Assembly (NCBI GenBank): GCA_020638975.1
Contig: JACKHN010000030.1
Coordinates: 12,202-76,201 of the forward strand
From: Planctomycetaceae bacterium
GTDB lineage: Bacteria > Planctomycetota > Planctomycetia > Pirellulales > Pirellulaceae
Direction of reading: 5' to 3'
DNA: 64,000 nt
The position numbers and the translations under genes are program-made. A model generated the notes under the pieces. That model was not told the origin of the DNA. It searched no databases and worked only from the letters and a program-made list of their open reading frames with translations. Positions 51,850 through 60,515 of the stretch are shown here, piece by piece. The stretch's first letter is position 1; the number at the start of each line of letters is the position of its first letter.

Positions 51850-54156
51850 TCACTGTTGTTGGATGATGACGAACCAACCGGTTTTATACACGTCGGAATC
51901 TGACGGACGGGCGGTCAGAATGATGGGAGCGAAAGCGGCCAGCGGCGCGCCTTCGTCAACGGCAGCGAGGGGGTCGCGATAGTTCTCGGGCAGCAGGTTG
52001 TCGATGCGCAACGAATCTGGCTTCATGTCTCGCATGTATTTGACAATCGATTGTTCTAGATGTGGCATTTCATCGGGAGTCGCAACGCTGCTGAGGTCGG
52101 GGTGATGGAGCAATAGACCTTCACCGGAAGGGCCCTTCTCGTCGGAGTCCGCGAGTTTCATGTAGTAGCGCCGTGTATCGACCAGCAGTACTTTCTGGCC
52201 TGGTGGCAGCGAAACGGCGAGATCCGCGAATTGGCCCAGTTCGATCGCCATGCTAATGATACCCAACGGCGATGGCTCCGCTTCCGACTTGATGGGCGTC
52301 GAAAAAACGACGATCAACCCGCCGTTGGTGCTCTCCATCGCGACCGAGACGTGCGACTGTGTGTTTGGCGGTCCAGTTTCGAAGTCGCTGAGTCTGCCAT
52401 GAAAGTAGTCGCGGTAGTTGTAGTTTTGCTTCAAGCTGCCATACGGAATCCGTTTCTCTTCATCTTGATACTGTGGACAGCGACCGACTTGCGATCCGTC
52501 AGAGGCGAAGAGCGACCAGGCATGATCTTCGATATGCACGTGCTTCGCCCGTTGGGCATCGAACCACGCCTGTAACGGCACTCGCGACGCTTCATCTTCT
52601 GGACGGAGATTGACTTGCCGCAGGAGGTCGTGCAGTTGCGGATTCTCGGCCATGCTTTCGAGAATCCGTAGGCGAATGTCGATCTTGTCGGCGATGGTGC
52701 GAGCGGCGAAGCGGGCGGAGACCGATAAACTCTGCTTGCGAGATTCGTGCTCGGATTGCTGGAGCGAGACGGCTTCCGAACGAAGATTGCTGAAGACAGC
52801 AGTTGCCGTGATGCCAGCGATCGTCAGCAGTAGCAAGCCAATTAACACGCTTTGTGACAACGTGCGGTGGCGACGGCCCCAGCGAGCCAGCTTGCGGGAG
52901 AGCGGGTCTTCGTAGGCAGTGACCGGTGCGTCGGCGAGATAGTTCTCGACATCGCGAGCAAGCTCTAACGCGGTTTCATAACGATCGGAAGGAGTCGACT
53001 GCATTGCCTTCAAGCAGATGGCTTCGACCGCCTTCGAGACCTTCTTGTTCAGCGACGTCGGCCTTTTGAATTCGCCACGAATGACTTTGGATCGAAGCTC
53101 ATGAAGTGTGCCAGTAAAAGGCACAGTGCCAACCAGAATCTTGTAGAGCGTCACGCCCAGGCTGTAGATGTCGCTGGCAGGTGTCAATTCGAGTGTACCG
53201 GTGGCCTGTTCGGGGCTCATATATGCGGGCGTGCCGCCCCAACTGTCGCCGGACGAGTTTCCCGAACTGGGCATCAACGTCATCTCGCCGCTCTGTTTGA
53301 AGACGCCTTGCCGACCGACGTGCATCGCCAAGCCCCAATCGATCACAATGGTCTCGCCATAGCGGCCCAGCATGACATTCTCGGGCTTGATATCGCGATG
53401 GACGATGCCTCGATTGTGAGCATAGGCCATCGTCTTGCAGACGGCCACGAATCGTTCCAACAACTCGCGGTAGCGACGCTCGCGGTCGGTTACTGTTTCA
53501 TCGTCGGATTCATTGCCTTTGTGAAAGCGAGCGATCGAATCGTCCAAAGTCTGACCCTGAATGAAACGCATCGCGTAAAATAGTTCGCCCTTACCAGTAT
53601 CGCCGAGGCCGTAGACGGGGACGATGCCGGGATGTTCGAGGCGGCTAGTGATCTCGGCTTCCAAGCGAAACCGGTCGCGACTCTCCGAATCGTCTGCCAG
53701 GTTAGTGCGAATAAATTTTACGGCAACTTCGCGGCTCAACTCTTGGTCTTCCGCGCGAAACACCATTCCCAATCCGCCCTGAGCGTGCAGTCGCAGCTTG
53801 CCGAAGTGTGACTCCATGACAAGCGTGTCATCGATGTCGGTTCCTGCGTCCGACTTGCGACCGCTCAGCCAACGCTCGAACGCGTCCTTGACGACTTGAC
53901 GGTGTTCCGGGAACCGGCCTTCGAAGATGTGCGATACGAGCGTCTCGCCTTTTTCGCTCGCGTAGGACAACTCTATTTGAAGTAGCTCGCTGAGCAACTT
54001 GGAACGCTCGGGCTCTTCCCACTCCAATAGCAGCTCTTCGATCGCCGGCGGTTCGCCTGCTTTGCAAGCGGACTCGAAGTGTTCGCAAACGCTTTCGATC
54101 GGGCCAAAATCTCGGGCATCACGCGTGACGTCCAGGTCCGTTCTCTTCGTATGCAC
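51850..54156 (-). CDS. Ser/Thr protein kinase with membrane segment and extracellular cache-like domain
   Basis: A 768-residue membrane kinase from a GTG at 54156, with AAAGGTGTCGTA just upstream; the longer open frame has no better start. The N-terminal 110 residues (CEHFESACKAGEPPAIEELLLEW) are the planctomycete pre-kinase region. Kinase motifs: GGLGMVFRAEDQELSREVAVKFI (Lys), HRDIKPENVMLG (catalytic Asp), VIDWGLAMH (with W in place of the usual F of DFG) and GTPAYMSPEQATG. A transmembrane helix (SVLIGLLLLTIAGITATAVF) leads to a periplasmic domain of about 280 residues like the PDC/cache sensors, with GSQVGRCPQYQDE near the middle. It should sense a small ligand and phosphorylate cytosolic targets. 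Confidence 0.92.
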   Translation of the reverse strand: MHTKRTDLDVTRDARDFGPIESVCEHFESACKAGEPPAIEELLLEWEEPERSKLLSELLQIELSYASEKGETLVSHIFEGRFPEHRQVVKDAFERWLSGRKSDAGTDIDDTLVMESHFGKLRLHAQGGLGMVFRAEDQELSREVAVKFIRTNLADDSESRDRFRLEAEITSRLEHPGIVPVYGLGDTGKGELFYAMRFIQGQTLDDSIARFHKGNESDDETVTDRERRYRELLERFVAVCKTMAYAHNRGIVHRDIKPENVMLGRYGETIVIDWGLAMHVGRQGVFKQSGEMTLMPSSGNSSGDSWGGTPAYMSPEQATGTLELTPASDIYSLGVTLYKILVGTVPFTGTLHELRSKVIRGEFKRPTSLNKKVSKAVEAICLKAMQSTPSDRYETALELARDVENYLADAPVTAYEDPLSRKLARWGRRHRTLSQSVLIGLLLLTIAGITATAVFSNLRSEAVSLQQSEHESRKQSLSVSARFAARTIADKIDIRLRILESMAENPQLHDLLRQVNLRPEDEASRVPLQAWFDAQRAKHVHIEDHAWSLFASDGSQVGRCPQYQDEEKRIPYGSLKQNYNYRDYFHGRLSDFETGPPNTQSHVSVAMESTNGGLIVVFSTPIKSEAEPSPLGIISMAIELGQFADLAVSLPPGQKVLLVDTRRYYMKLADSDEKGPSGEGLLLHHPDLSSVATPDEMPHLEQSIVKYMRDMKPDSLRIDNLLPENYRDPLAAVDEGAPLAAFAPIILTARPSDSDVYKTGWFVIIQQQ

Positions 54157-54304
54157 TACGACACCTTTGCACCAGGGATCTCTACTTTTGTTTAAATTGA
54201 GCCCGGCTTTCGATTCGGCTCGAAGTACCGCGATTATAACATGACACTGGTGACGAGCTATCACTGTGTCGACCGTAAATTCAATAGTCGGCGAGGGTTC
54301 CAGC

Positions 54305-54413
54305 GGGTAGTGGTACACTTTGCCGTAAGTCAGGCACTCCGGCCCGACAAAAGACGGCCAAGAGTGGCCGTCCTACTTTCCGGAACTTCAAACTGTACCA
54401 CTACCTTCCAATG
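54305..54413. repeat. Single-unit relative of the 17.9-kb hairpin repeat, inverted
   Basis: The complement of this stretch reads GGTAGTGGTACAGTTTG..., palindrome GGACGGCCACTCTTGGCCGTC, TTTTGTCGGGCCGGAGTGCC, then GGCAAAGTGTACCACTAC. The palindrome, the hairpin unit and the TACCACTAC end all match the element at 17937-18086, which has three units; this copy has one. It stands just upstream of the kinase gene. Confidence 0.75.
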
Positions 54414-54468
54414 GGTTAATCCGCCCAGTCGACAGACCCACTTGTCCAGCAAAGCCTTCGTAGCACGC

Positions 54469-54645
54469 CTACTTTCCCACCTTCAACAGGCGGGCTGCCT
54501 CCGCTAAGGGCTCAGAGTCCTCGTAGGGCAGTGATTGAAGATACTGTACCAAGTTGGCGATTTCGTTCGAGCTACGATGGCTCGTGTGCCCGTGACGATC
54601 GTCTGAGTTCGACGTCGTTAAGAGTTTTTCTGAGGTCTCGCCCAT
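54469..54645 (-). pseudogene. C-terminal fragment of a c-type cytochrome-like protein
   Basis: A 58-codon frame from 54645 to TAG at 54469-54471. It reads SEKLLTTSNSDDRHGHTSHR, then SSNEIANLVQYLQSLPYE, the usual C-terminal segment of planctomycete cytochrome c or di-heme proteins (DRHG-x-TS followed by LVxYLxSLPYE). No heme motif or signal can be found upstream, so only the tail remains. The stop codon is genuine; the front was lost. Confidence 0.55.
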
Positions 54646-55092
54646 CCTGCGGGTAAGGTGCAGGCGACTTAAAAGCAGCCGGCGTTATTGCCGACTCGTG
54701 CGCCAGCCTGCAAGGGCGGCACTGAAGCTCAGCGCACGATCGCGATCGAGGGGACCAACATTTTGAAACCCGAAACGTAAGTGAGGAATTCACGGTGTTC
54801 GCCTCGCGGACGCTTTTTGAAGTTGCGCCATTTTGATAGTCGCGAAGCAATGTCAAATAGTTCTTGAGACTCGTCAGTCCGAAGCCCCGAAGGCGGCGGC
54901 ACAACGAAACATCTGCGAATTGTGTTGCCTCCTTCGGGGCTTAAGACGTTCACTCGCACAAATCCCAGGGCAATTATCCAGCGTCCCTTCTCGGGCTCAC
55001 AATAGCGTAACTTCAAAACTGACGCTTCGGGTTACAAACTACACAGTTCGAAAAACCGAAAAGTCCCGATTGTTCGGCGAGGCAATAAAGAG
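54646..55092. other. Gene-free region with a palindromic repeat
   Basis: About 450 bases; the only structure is the 23-bp palindrome at 54882-54942. A 95-codon minus-strand frame (54729-55016) runs through this repeat and looks like a chance open frame. Confidence 0.45.
54882..54942. repeat. 23-bp imperfect palindrome
   Basis: Arms 54882-54904 (AAGCCCCGAAGGCGGCGGCA...) and 54920-54942 match inverted at 20 of 23 positions, with a 15-base loop. Probably a dispersed REP-like element of planctomycete genomes; no T-run follows. Confidence 0.7.
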
Positions 55093-55123
55093 AGCCCCGC
55101 GTCTTCAAGAAACGCGGGGCTCC
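55093..55123 (-). terminator. Rho-independent terminator of the HMA gene
   Basis: On the minus strand, a GC-rich stem of about 13 bp (GAGCCCCGCGT...ACGCGGGGCTC) with a short loop, followed by TCTTTATT. It lies 28 bases after the stop of the double-HMA gene on that strand. Confidence 0.75.
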
Positions 55124-55150
55124 ATGTCCTAGCATCTGGTCGGAGCAAGC

Positions 55151-55690
55151 TTACTTCTTTGCAGTGACATGAAAGCCAGCCTTAAGCAACGCCTTCACAA
55201 CCGCCTGCCCGTCGAAGTCGCCTTCGATGACAACCGTGTCTGACTTTGCTTTCGCAGTGTCTGCGACAACCCCATCCACCGAAGCGATCGCTGCCTTGAC
55301 GGCTTTGTTGCAGCCGCCGCAGCAGTTGTGGACGCCAACCAATTCAAGACGTTGGACCTTTCCGGCTTTCACACCACTATTGTCCTTCATCTTGACTTCT
55401 TTGCTGTCGGACTTGCCATGAAAACCAGCGGCAGCCAATGCGTCCAACGCTTTCTGTGCGGTGGCGGCATCGCCGGCAGTGATGGTGGCACTGTTGGCGT
55501 CTTGCTGAACCTTCACACTCGCACCATCGACGGAATCAATGGCGCTGGTAACTCCCTTTACGCACGCACCGCAGCACAGGTGCATGTTCGAGAGGTTGAC
55601 GATAGTTTCCGCGTGGGCGGTGGCACCCAAGGAGGAGATTGCGAGGACGACGGTCAATGTCGTTGCCAAAAATGCGTGAGTGGACTTCAT
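55151..55690 (-). CDS. Exported protein with two heavy-metal-associated (HMA) domains
   Basis: A 179-residue periplasmic protein from the ATG at 55690 (MKSTHAFLATTLTVVLAISSLGATAHA, signal peptide). Each half is an HMA-type beta-alpha-beta domain with an unusual site: MHLCCGACVKG (residues 36-46) and VHNCCGGCNKAV, that is C-C-G-x-C instead of the usual M-x-C-x-x-C. Both are followed by the normal helix and strand (ALDALAAAGFHGKS; VKALLKAGFHVTAKK). Two copies may form one binding unit. It probably carries or buffers copper or another soft metal in the periplasm. The gene ends at a clear terminator. The Cys/His-rich gene upstream may be its partner. Confidence 0.87.
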   Translation of the reverse strand: MKSTHAFLATTLTVVLAISSLGATAHAETIVNLSNMHLCCGACVKGVTSAIDSVDGASVKVQQDANSATITAGDAATAQKALDALAAAGFHGKSDSKEVKMKDNSGVKAGKVQRLELVGVHNCCGGCNKAVKAAIASVDGVVADTAKAKSDTVVIEGDFDGQAVVKALLKAGFHVTAKK

Positions 55691-55824
55691 ATCTATTGCT
55701 CCAATGGTCAGTTCAATATTGTACCACGCGCCGAGTGAGCCGCACGAGCGGCTCGTCAAAGAGTCAGGCGTGGCAAGAGATTGTGATAGAGACGTTTGAG
55801 TTGCTGATTGGGCAACGCGGGTGT

Positions 55825-56271
55825 CTAAATCAACCATCGGCAAAACAAGACTTGCGCTGATCGCGCGGAAGGAGGCGAGCCCGATGTATACAAGTGCCGC
55901 AATGTGTGTTGCGAACCCGTGACGAACAACGTCGAATTAACGGAGAGAGAATCGACCGGCGACAAAGGCGGTTGCCGAGGAATCGCGAATTGCTCGCGTG
56001 TCAGTTGGGCAGGCAACTCGGTGTGGCGACACTGACAGTGATGCGCGATTGCGGCGGTGAAGGCTTTGCTTGTGCCACCCGCAACGTCCGTTTGGGATTT
56101 GCAGTGAGGGCAACTCGGCTCGACTTCCGGGGCAGGTTCCTTTGCGCAGCATGCCGGCACTGATTGCCGTTCAGCGCTCGCACGCGTACAGCAACAGTCC
56201 ACGACCGGCAGTGTTGGCACGGCCAACACGATGCCTAGCAACAGATGTAAGTGGAATCGCATATGTAGCAT
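55825..56271 (-). CDS. Exported Cys/His-rich protein of unknown function
   Basis: About 148 residues from ATG 56271 or 56262, with a signal peptide (MRFHLHLLLGIVLAVPTLPVVD). Clusters CCCTRAS, CCAKEP, CPHCKSQ, HHCQCRH and SQHTLRHLY hold at least eight cysteines and many histidines, so metal binding is likely. It sits upstream of the double-HMA gene on the same strand, 134 bases apart, which suggests a joint metal-homeostasis unit. No family recognised. The N-terminal residues from 56409 would be cytoplasmic and are probably not made. Confidence 0.62.
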   Translation of the reverse strand: MLHMRFHLHLLLGIVLAVPTLPVVDCCCTRASAERQSVPACCAKEPAPEVEPSCPHCKSQTDVAGGTSKAFTAAIAHHCQCRHTELPAQLTREQFAIPRQPPLSPVDSLSVNSTLFVTGSQHTLRHLYTSGSPPSARSAQVLFCRWLI

Positions 56272-56433
56272 GGATGTCGACTTTATTCGGGTCGGCTGGC
56301 CGCGTGCGTTGGTGCGGCAGCTGCCGTGCTTGATTTTACGCAGGGAATGGTTGTTGTCCAACAGCGCAAGTCTGGAATTCGGTATTTCATTGATCTTGCC
56401 ATTTTGCATTGTTTTCAGGACAATCCTCGCCTT

Positions 56434-57714
56434 ATGCGAACGGAATCGCGAAAAACTCGAATGCTTGCAATCGGTGGAGTAGCCTTCCTAGGTCTGGCGG
56501 TAGGGATCGCGTTCTGGTGGGGACGGCCTTTCGATTCGTTTCTGTTGCGCCGTTGGGAGGCCGAACTTTCCACGCTTCCTGATGAATCGGTTCCAGGACG
56601 CTTGGAGCAGATCGCCGCTCTTGGTGACCGAAGCTTCCCGACGCTTGTGGCGGCTTTGCACAGCGAGCGACGGATTGTCGCGGAGAACGCGTCTCGCGTC
56701 TTGCGGCGTGAGTTTGGCAAACTAGAGCTTCGATCGGCGGATGAAACATCACCGATTGTGGCGAGTGTCGCCGCCGAGTTGGTTAGACACCGCGACACAC
56801 CGGGGGCCTATTCTGACACCGGGGCGATGTGGTTAGCCACTCGTATTCTGCTCTGGCCGATAGATCGCAAGTTGGTCGATGGCGAGCTTCTTGTGGCCAA
56901 TTGCGAGTTGATCATTCGGTCGGCGAAGTGGACACCGCAGAGCCCTTTCGAGAAACCGTTGCGCGAAAACGGTGAGTGGCAAGATGATTTGATCGCGGAG
57001 GCGCGGAACACCGATCCCGCTGAATTGGTTTCGACGATTGCTGGTGGTGGTCTGCCCGTCCAACTAACTGATGCTCCTGCACTCCCGCCGCTTGGCGTTC
57101 CGGTCGCGAGCGAGTTGCAAACCGTGGCCATCGCCGAGCCTCAGTACTTCACGCCGGTTCAGTCTCCGAGCATGTTCGATGCCCGGCCTATGACTTCCTC
57201 GCCTGACGAGGGGCAATTGCGATCGAAGGCCAATCCTCCCGTCGTAGATTCCAGGCAGAGCCTTGACTTGCGACGTGAATTGCCGATTGCGCCGCCTGAA
57301 ATGACGGCGAGACCTGACCTGCAATCGATGTCGGACCTCGACGTAATGCACAAATTGGCTGGCAGCGACGAGTCGATCGTGCGCGACGCGGTCGACGAAC
57401 TCTATCGTCGCGGCTTTCAGACAAAACACTTTCGATTGGCGGAGTTGTTAGTCGACCCGGACCCTAGCGTTCGCTTGCAATTGATCCAAAGCCTGCCTCA
57501 GATGTCAGGAATCGACTCGCGGCCTTGGCTGTTGTGGCTCAGTCGAGACCGAGACCCCGCCGTTCGGAAGGCGGCAGTGTCGGTGATTGCCACGAGTTCC
57601 GATACCACGTTACAGAAGCGAGTTAGAGAGCTCGAGCGAGAAGAAACTGACGAGGAAGTCCTCCAAACGGTTCGCCAGATCTTGAACAGCCGCCAAGCGA
57701 ACTCGATTCGCTAA
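56434..57714 (+). CDS. Membrane-anchored HEAT-repeat protein
   Basis: About 426 residues from the ATG at 56434 (MRTESRKTRMLAIGGVAFLG). The N-terminal hydrophobic segment AIGGVAFLGLAVGIAFWW is an uncleaved anchor. HEAT-like helical repeats follow: VPGRLEQIAALGDRSFPTLVAALHSERRIVAENASRVL near the start, and at the end LAGSDESIVRDAVDELYRRG, LVDPDPSVRLQLIQSL and LSRDRDPAVRKAAVSVIA. The middle is proline-rich and probably disordered. Repeats of this kind bind other proteins; the partner is unknown. The gene is divergent from the Cys/His-rich gene. Confidence 0.72.
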   Translation: MRTESRKTRMLAIGGVAFLGLAVGIAFWWGRPFDSFLLRRWEAELSTLPDESVPGRLEQIAALGDRSFPTLVAALHSERRIVAENASRVLRREFGKLELRSADETSPIVASVAAELVRHRDTPGAYSDTGAMWLATRILLWPIDRKLVDGELLVANCELIIRSAKWTPQSPFEKPLRENGEWQDDLIAEARNTDPAELVSTIAGGGLPVQLTDAPALPPLGVPVASELQTVAIAEPQYFTPVQSPSMFDARPMTSSPDEGQLRSKANPPVVDSRQSLDLRRELPIAPPEMTARPDLQSMSDLDVMHKLAGSDESIVRDAVDELYRRGFQTKHFRLAELLVDPDPSVRLQLIQSLPQMSGIDSRPWLLWLSRDRDPAVRKAAVSVIATSSDTTLQKRVRELEREETDEEVLQTVRQILNSRQANSIR

Positions 57715-57728
57715 TCTCCCGCGATGGA

Positions 57729-58877
57729 CTACGGTGCGTCGAAGACAGTTTCGCCGCGATTGATCGTCTGTCTCACTTTGGCCGGGCCATGATCCGGAAG
57801 ATCAAACAACACTAAGTTGGCCTGAGAACCGACGGCAAGCTGTGTCGGAGTTTGGTTGATTAGTTCCGCCGGTCGAATGCTCGCCATCTCAATGGCTGTT
57901 CGCAAATCGCAGCCAGCGAACCGCATAACGTTGGCCACGCCATAGGTGATGGGCAATCCGGCTCCCGCCAGATATTGACGTTGCCCTGCCACAACAATCT
58001 TGCCGTCGTCAAGGATCTCGATGTCGCCGATGCTTGTGTTGGTGTACTGCCCAGGCGGCATGCCAGCCATTCCGACAAGGTCGCTGACCAGAACACAACG
58101 CTCGGGCGTCTTGCCTCGCACAAAAGATTTGACGACGGCTGGAGGGAGGTGATGTCCGTCGACGATCAAGCTGGCGACAAGGCGATCGTCTGCCAACTGA
58201 TCCCAAATATAATTGGGATGTCGGCGAATCTGGCCGTGAGCCGCGTTGCCCAGATGCGTACTCATGCTCGCTCCAGCATCGACGGCTGCGCGGATCTGGT
58301 CGCTGTTCGCGGCCGTGTGTCCAATGGCGATCAAGACTCCGCTTGCAACGGCCTGCGCGATAAACTCTGCCGACCCGTCGTACTCCGGAGAAAGCGTTAA
58401 GATGCGAATGCGTCCGCCCGCAGCGCCTTGAAGACGCTGAAACTCATCCCAGTCCGGCGGTCGGCAATGCTCTAAAGGATGTGCTCCACGCGGGCCATCT
58501 TCCTTCGAGATGTAAGGCCCTTCGACGTGAAAGCCGGGTACACGGCGAGCGACTTCGGACGACTCTTCACATGCCGCCGCTAGGATTCTCATTGTGTTCG
58601 AGAGCATCTCGAAGCTGTGCGTTGTCGCGGTTGGCAAGTAGCTTGTTACGCCGTCTGCGTCCATGGCGAGGCTGACGCGGAGGACTTTCTCCGTGGTCAA
58701 CTCGAAATCGTTGAACTCCTGGCCTCCGTAGCCGTTCACTTGCAGATCGACGAACCCAGGAGCGATCCACGGATCAGTATCTTCGCCCGCGACCGGGGTC
58801 ATATTCGTTACACTCCCCTTGTTGATCGTAACCAGTACAGATGTTCCATCATCGTAACGGCGACCGCGAACTTGCAT
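57729..58877 (-). CDS. nagA: N-acetylglucosamine-6-phosphate deacetylase
   Basis: A 382-residue metal-dependent amidohydrolase that removes the acetyl group from GlcNAc-6-phosphate, feeding amino-sugar catabolism. The ATG at 58877 (MQVRGRRYDDGTSVLV) gives the normal N-terminal beta-sandwich. GFVDLQVNGYGGQEFNDF, PGFHVEGPYISKEDGPRGAHP (metal-binding Glu), AIGHTAANS and HLGNAAHGQIRRHP with DGHHLPP (metal and substrate histidines), then VLVSDLVGMAGMPPG (catalytic Asp) all fit. No nagB or transporter is adjacent. Confidence 0.92.
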   Translation of the reverse strand: MQVRGRRYDDGTSVLVTINKGSVTNMTPVAGEDTDPWIAPGFVDLQVNGYGGQEFNDFELTTEKVLRVSLAMDADGVTSYLPTATTHSFEMLSNTMRILAAACEESSEVARRVPGFHVEGPYISKEDGPRGAHPLEHCRPPDWDEFQRLQGAAGGRIRILTLSPEYDGSAEFIAQAVASGVLIAIGHTAANSDQIRAAVDAGASMSTHLGNAAHGQIRRHPNYIWDQLADDRLVASLIVDGHHLPPAVVKSFVRGKTPERCVLVSDLVGMAGMPPGQYTNTSIGDIEILDDGKIVVAGQRQYLAGAGLPITYGVANVMRFAGCDLRTAIEMASIRPAELINQTPTQLAVGSQANLVLFDLPDHGPAKVRQTINRGETVFDAP

Positions 58878-59197
58878 GGAAGTGCTCCTGGCGTTTGGGC
58901 TCTTTAGTTCTAAGGACCGGCTCAACAATAACTTCTTCCTTTGCGTAGGGTCCGCTGTGCGGACCTCAGGGATTCCTGGTCGCACAGCGGACCCTACTCT
59001 TGAAATGCCGAAGTTATTTCTGACTTATTTCTAAACGATCGATTAGCGTAACGTGCCGGACGCACCCTGGCCAGTCAGTTGCTTGTTGAGTTTGACAACT
59101 GCAATTCAAGACCGATATTTGCAGACATGCAGAGTCACTCCCGCCGGGGCAGGCATCGGGATGTGGTATTTCGCGTATCACACATGGAGAATGATTG
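58878..59197. other. Intergenic region with a palindromic repeat
   Basis: About 320 bases with no gene. The nagA promoter should be near 58880-58920. The 17-bp palindrome at 58945-58997 is the only structure. ATTGACAACTGCAATT-like text near 59090-59110 could be part of a promoter for the PilZ-like gene. Confidence 0.45.
58945..58997. repeat. Perfect 17-bp palindrome
   Basis: Arms GTAGGGTCCGCTGTGCG (58945-58961) and CGCACAGCGGACCCTAC (58981-58997), 19-base loop. Same general style as the other intergenic palindromes; probably a dispersed repeat. Confidence 0.75.
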
Positions 59198-59533
59198 ATG
59201 CAGCCTCATCTTGCTGACGGCAGCCGCACAAGTACGTCTGCGATCAGGATTGCCGAACGCCGAATCGGCGAACGCCGTTGGAGTAATGAGTTTGTCGTTA
59301 CACGCTATGTGGTGGTGCTCAATTTAGGGCCGGTCTATCGCGCCGAGTTGATCAACGAGTCGGAAGGCGGCATCGCAATCCAAGTGGGTGAGTTGCATCG
59401 AACTACCGCCGTCGGGCGATCGATTGATGTGATCTATCGTGGAAAGCGGCGCGCGGCCGAGATTTGGCATTTCACAGCGAACGATCAGGGCTTTCTGGTT
59501 GGACTTCAGTGGACGGAAGTCTATTCCCCGTAG
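59198..59533 (+). CDS. PilZ-like domain protein
   Basis: A 111-residue cytoplasmic protein; ATG at 59198 with GGAGA eight bases before. The second half has the layout of a PilZ beta-barrel (YRAELINESEGGIAIQVGEL, then GRSIDVIYRGKRRAAEIWHF and FLVGLQWTE), with the N-S-x-G-G-I core of the family. The usual R-x3-R cyclic-di-GMP motif may be RIGERR before the barrel. It could respond to cyclic di-GMP, but binding is not certain. Confidence 0.72.
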   Translation: MQPHLADGSRTSTSAIRIAERRIGERRWSNEFVVTRYVVVLNLGPVYRAELINESEGGIAIQVGELHRTTAVGRSIDVIYRGKRRAAEIWHFTANDQGFLVGLQWTEVYSP

Positions 59534-59630
59534 AATCGAACCGCTGCGGCTTTCTTCCCGCGATGGTTTGTGCGATCCTAGAGCGAACGGAGACGCGTCG
59601 CGTCTCTTAACTTGCCTCAGGAGTTGCACG

Positions 59631-60500
59631 ATGCCGTCTTTGCGATCACTTTTGATTGTTTGTTTACTCATCGTTGTGTCACAAGCTCGAACCGCGAACG
59701 CCGTGCCCCCCGGCGAATCGCATGTCTACAAAAAAGTGGATGGCCGATCACTGTCGCTGTACGTGACGAAGCCGAGCGAATGGCAGGCGACCGATTCACG
59801 ACCTGCGATCGTGTTCTTTCATGGTGGAGGTTGGACCGGTGGCGAGCCGGGACAATTCACCGAACATAGCGAGTATCTCGCCTCGCGCGGCATGGTCGCT
59901 GTTCAGGTGCAGTATCGGTTGCTCGACCGAAAGGGTAATGAACCGCCGGTCACTTGTGTTGCGGATGCCAAGTCGGCGATGCGCTGGGTCCGCGGACATG
60001 CCAAGGAATTGGGCATCGATCCGCAGCGGATCGCTTCTGGAGGAGGTTCGGCTGGCGGTCACCTTGCTGCCTTCGTCGGAATGGTCGATGGCGGCGATGC
60101 GGCGGACGATGACACAACAATTTCGGCAAAGTCGAATGCGATGGTGCTGTTCAATCCCGTCTTTGACAACGGACCGGGTGGTTGGGGCGACAAGCGAGTC
60201 GGTGAACGTTACAAGGAGTTCTCGCCGTTTCATAACGTCAGTAAAGAGGATCCACCTGCCATCGTGTTTCTCGGTTCGAAGGATACCTTGATTCCCGAGC
60301 AGACGGCTCATGACTTTAAAGCCAACATGGAGAAGGCTGGCGTCAAGTGTGAAGTAATGATCTTCGAAGGCCAACCCCACGGTTTTTTTAACCATGGCCG
60401 CAGCGACAACAAGTATTACAACGAGACCGTTTTGGCTACGGACAAATTCCTGGCGTCGCTCGGTTGGATCTCCGGCCCACCGACGCTCGACACAAAGTAG
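59631..60500 (+). CDS. Exported alpha/beta-hydrolase (carboxylesterase-like)
   Basis: A 289-residue exported esterase from the ATG at 59631, preceded by AGGAG; MPSLRSLLIVCLLIVVSQARTANA is a signal peptide. The HGGGW oxyanion motif and the nucleophile in ASGGGSAGGHLAAF (G-x-S-x-G) are of the HSL/BD-FAE type. The triad closes with Asp in LGSKDTLIPEQT and His in EGQPHGFFNHGR. Acetyl xylan esterase or feruloyl esterase activity is possible, fitting an organism that eats polysaccharides. The phosphoesterase gene starts 15 bases on, so they share a transcript. Confidence 0.87.
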   Translation: MPSLRSLLIVCLLIVVSQARTANAVPPGESHVYKKVDGRSLSLYVTKPSEWQATDSRPAIVFFHGGGWTGGEPGQFTEHSEYLASRGMVAVQVQYRLLDRKGNEPPVTCVADAKSAMRWVRGHAKELGIDPQRIASGGGSAGGHLAAFVGMVDGGDAADDDTTISAKSNAMVLFNPVFDNGPGGWGDKRVGERYKEFSPFHNVSKEDPPAIVFLGSKDTLIPEQTAHDFKANMEKAGVKCEVMIFEGQPHGFFNHGRSDNKYYNETVLATDKFLASLGWISGPPTLDTK

Positions 60501-60515
60501 CGAGGAAACGCTGGT

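Noticed and set aside
54729..55016. A 95-codon minus-strand frame after the kinase gene
   Set aside because: Reads through a palindromic repeat and its text has no recognisable fold; probably chance.
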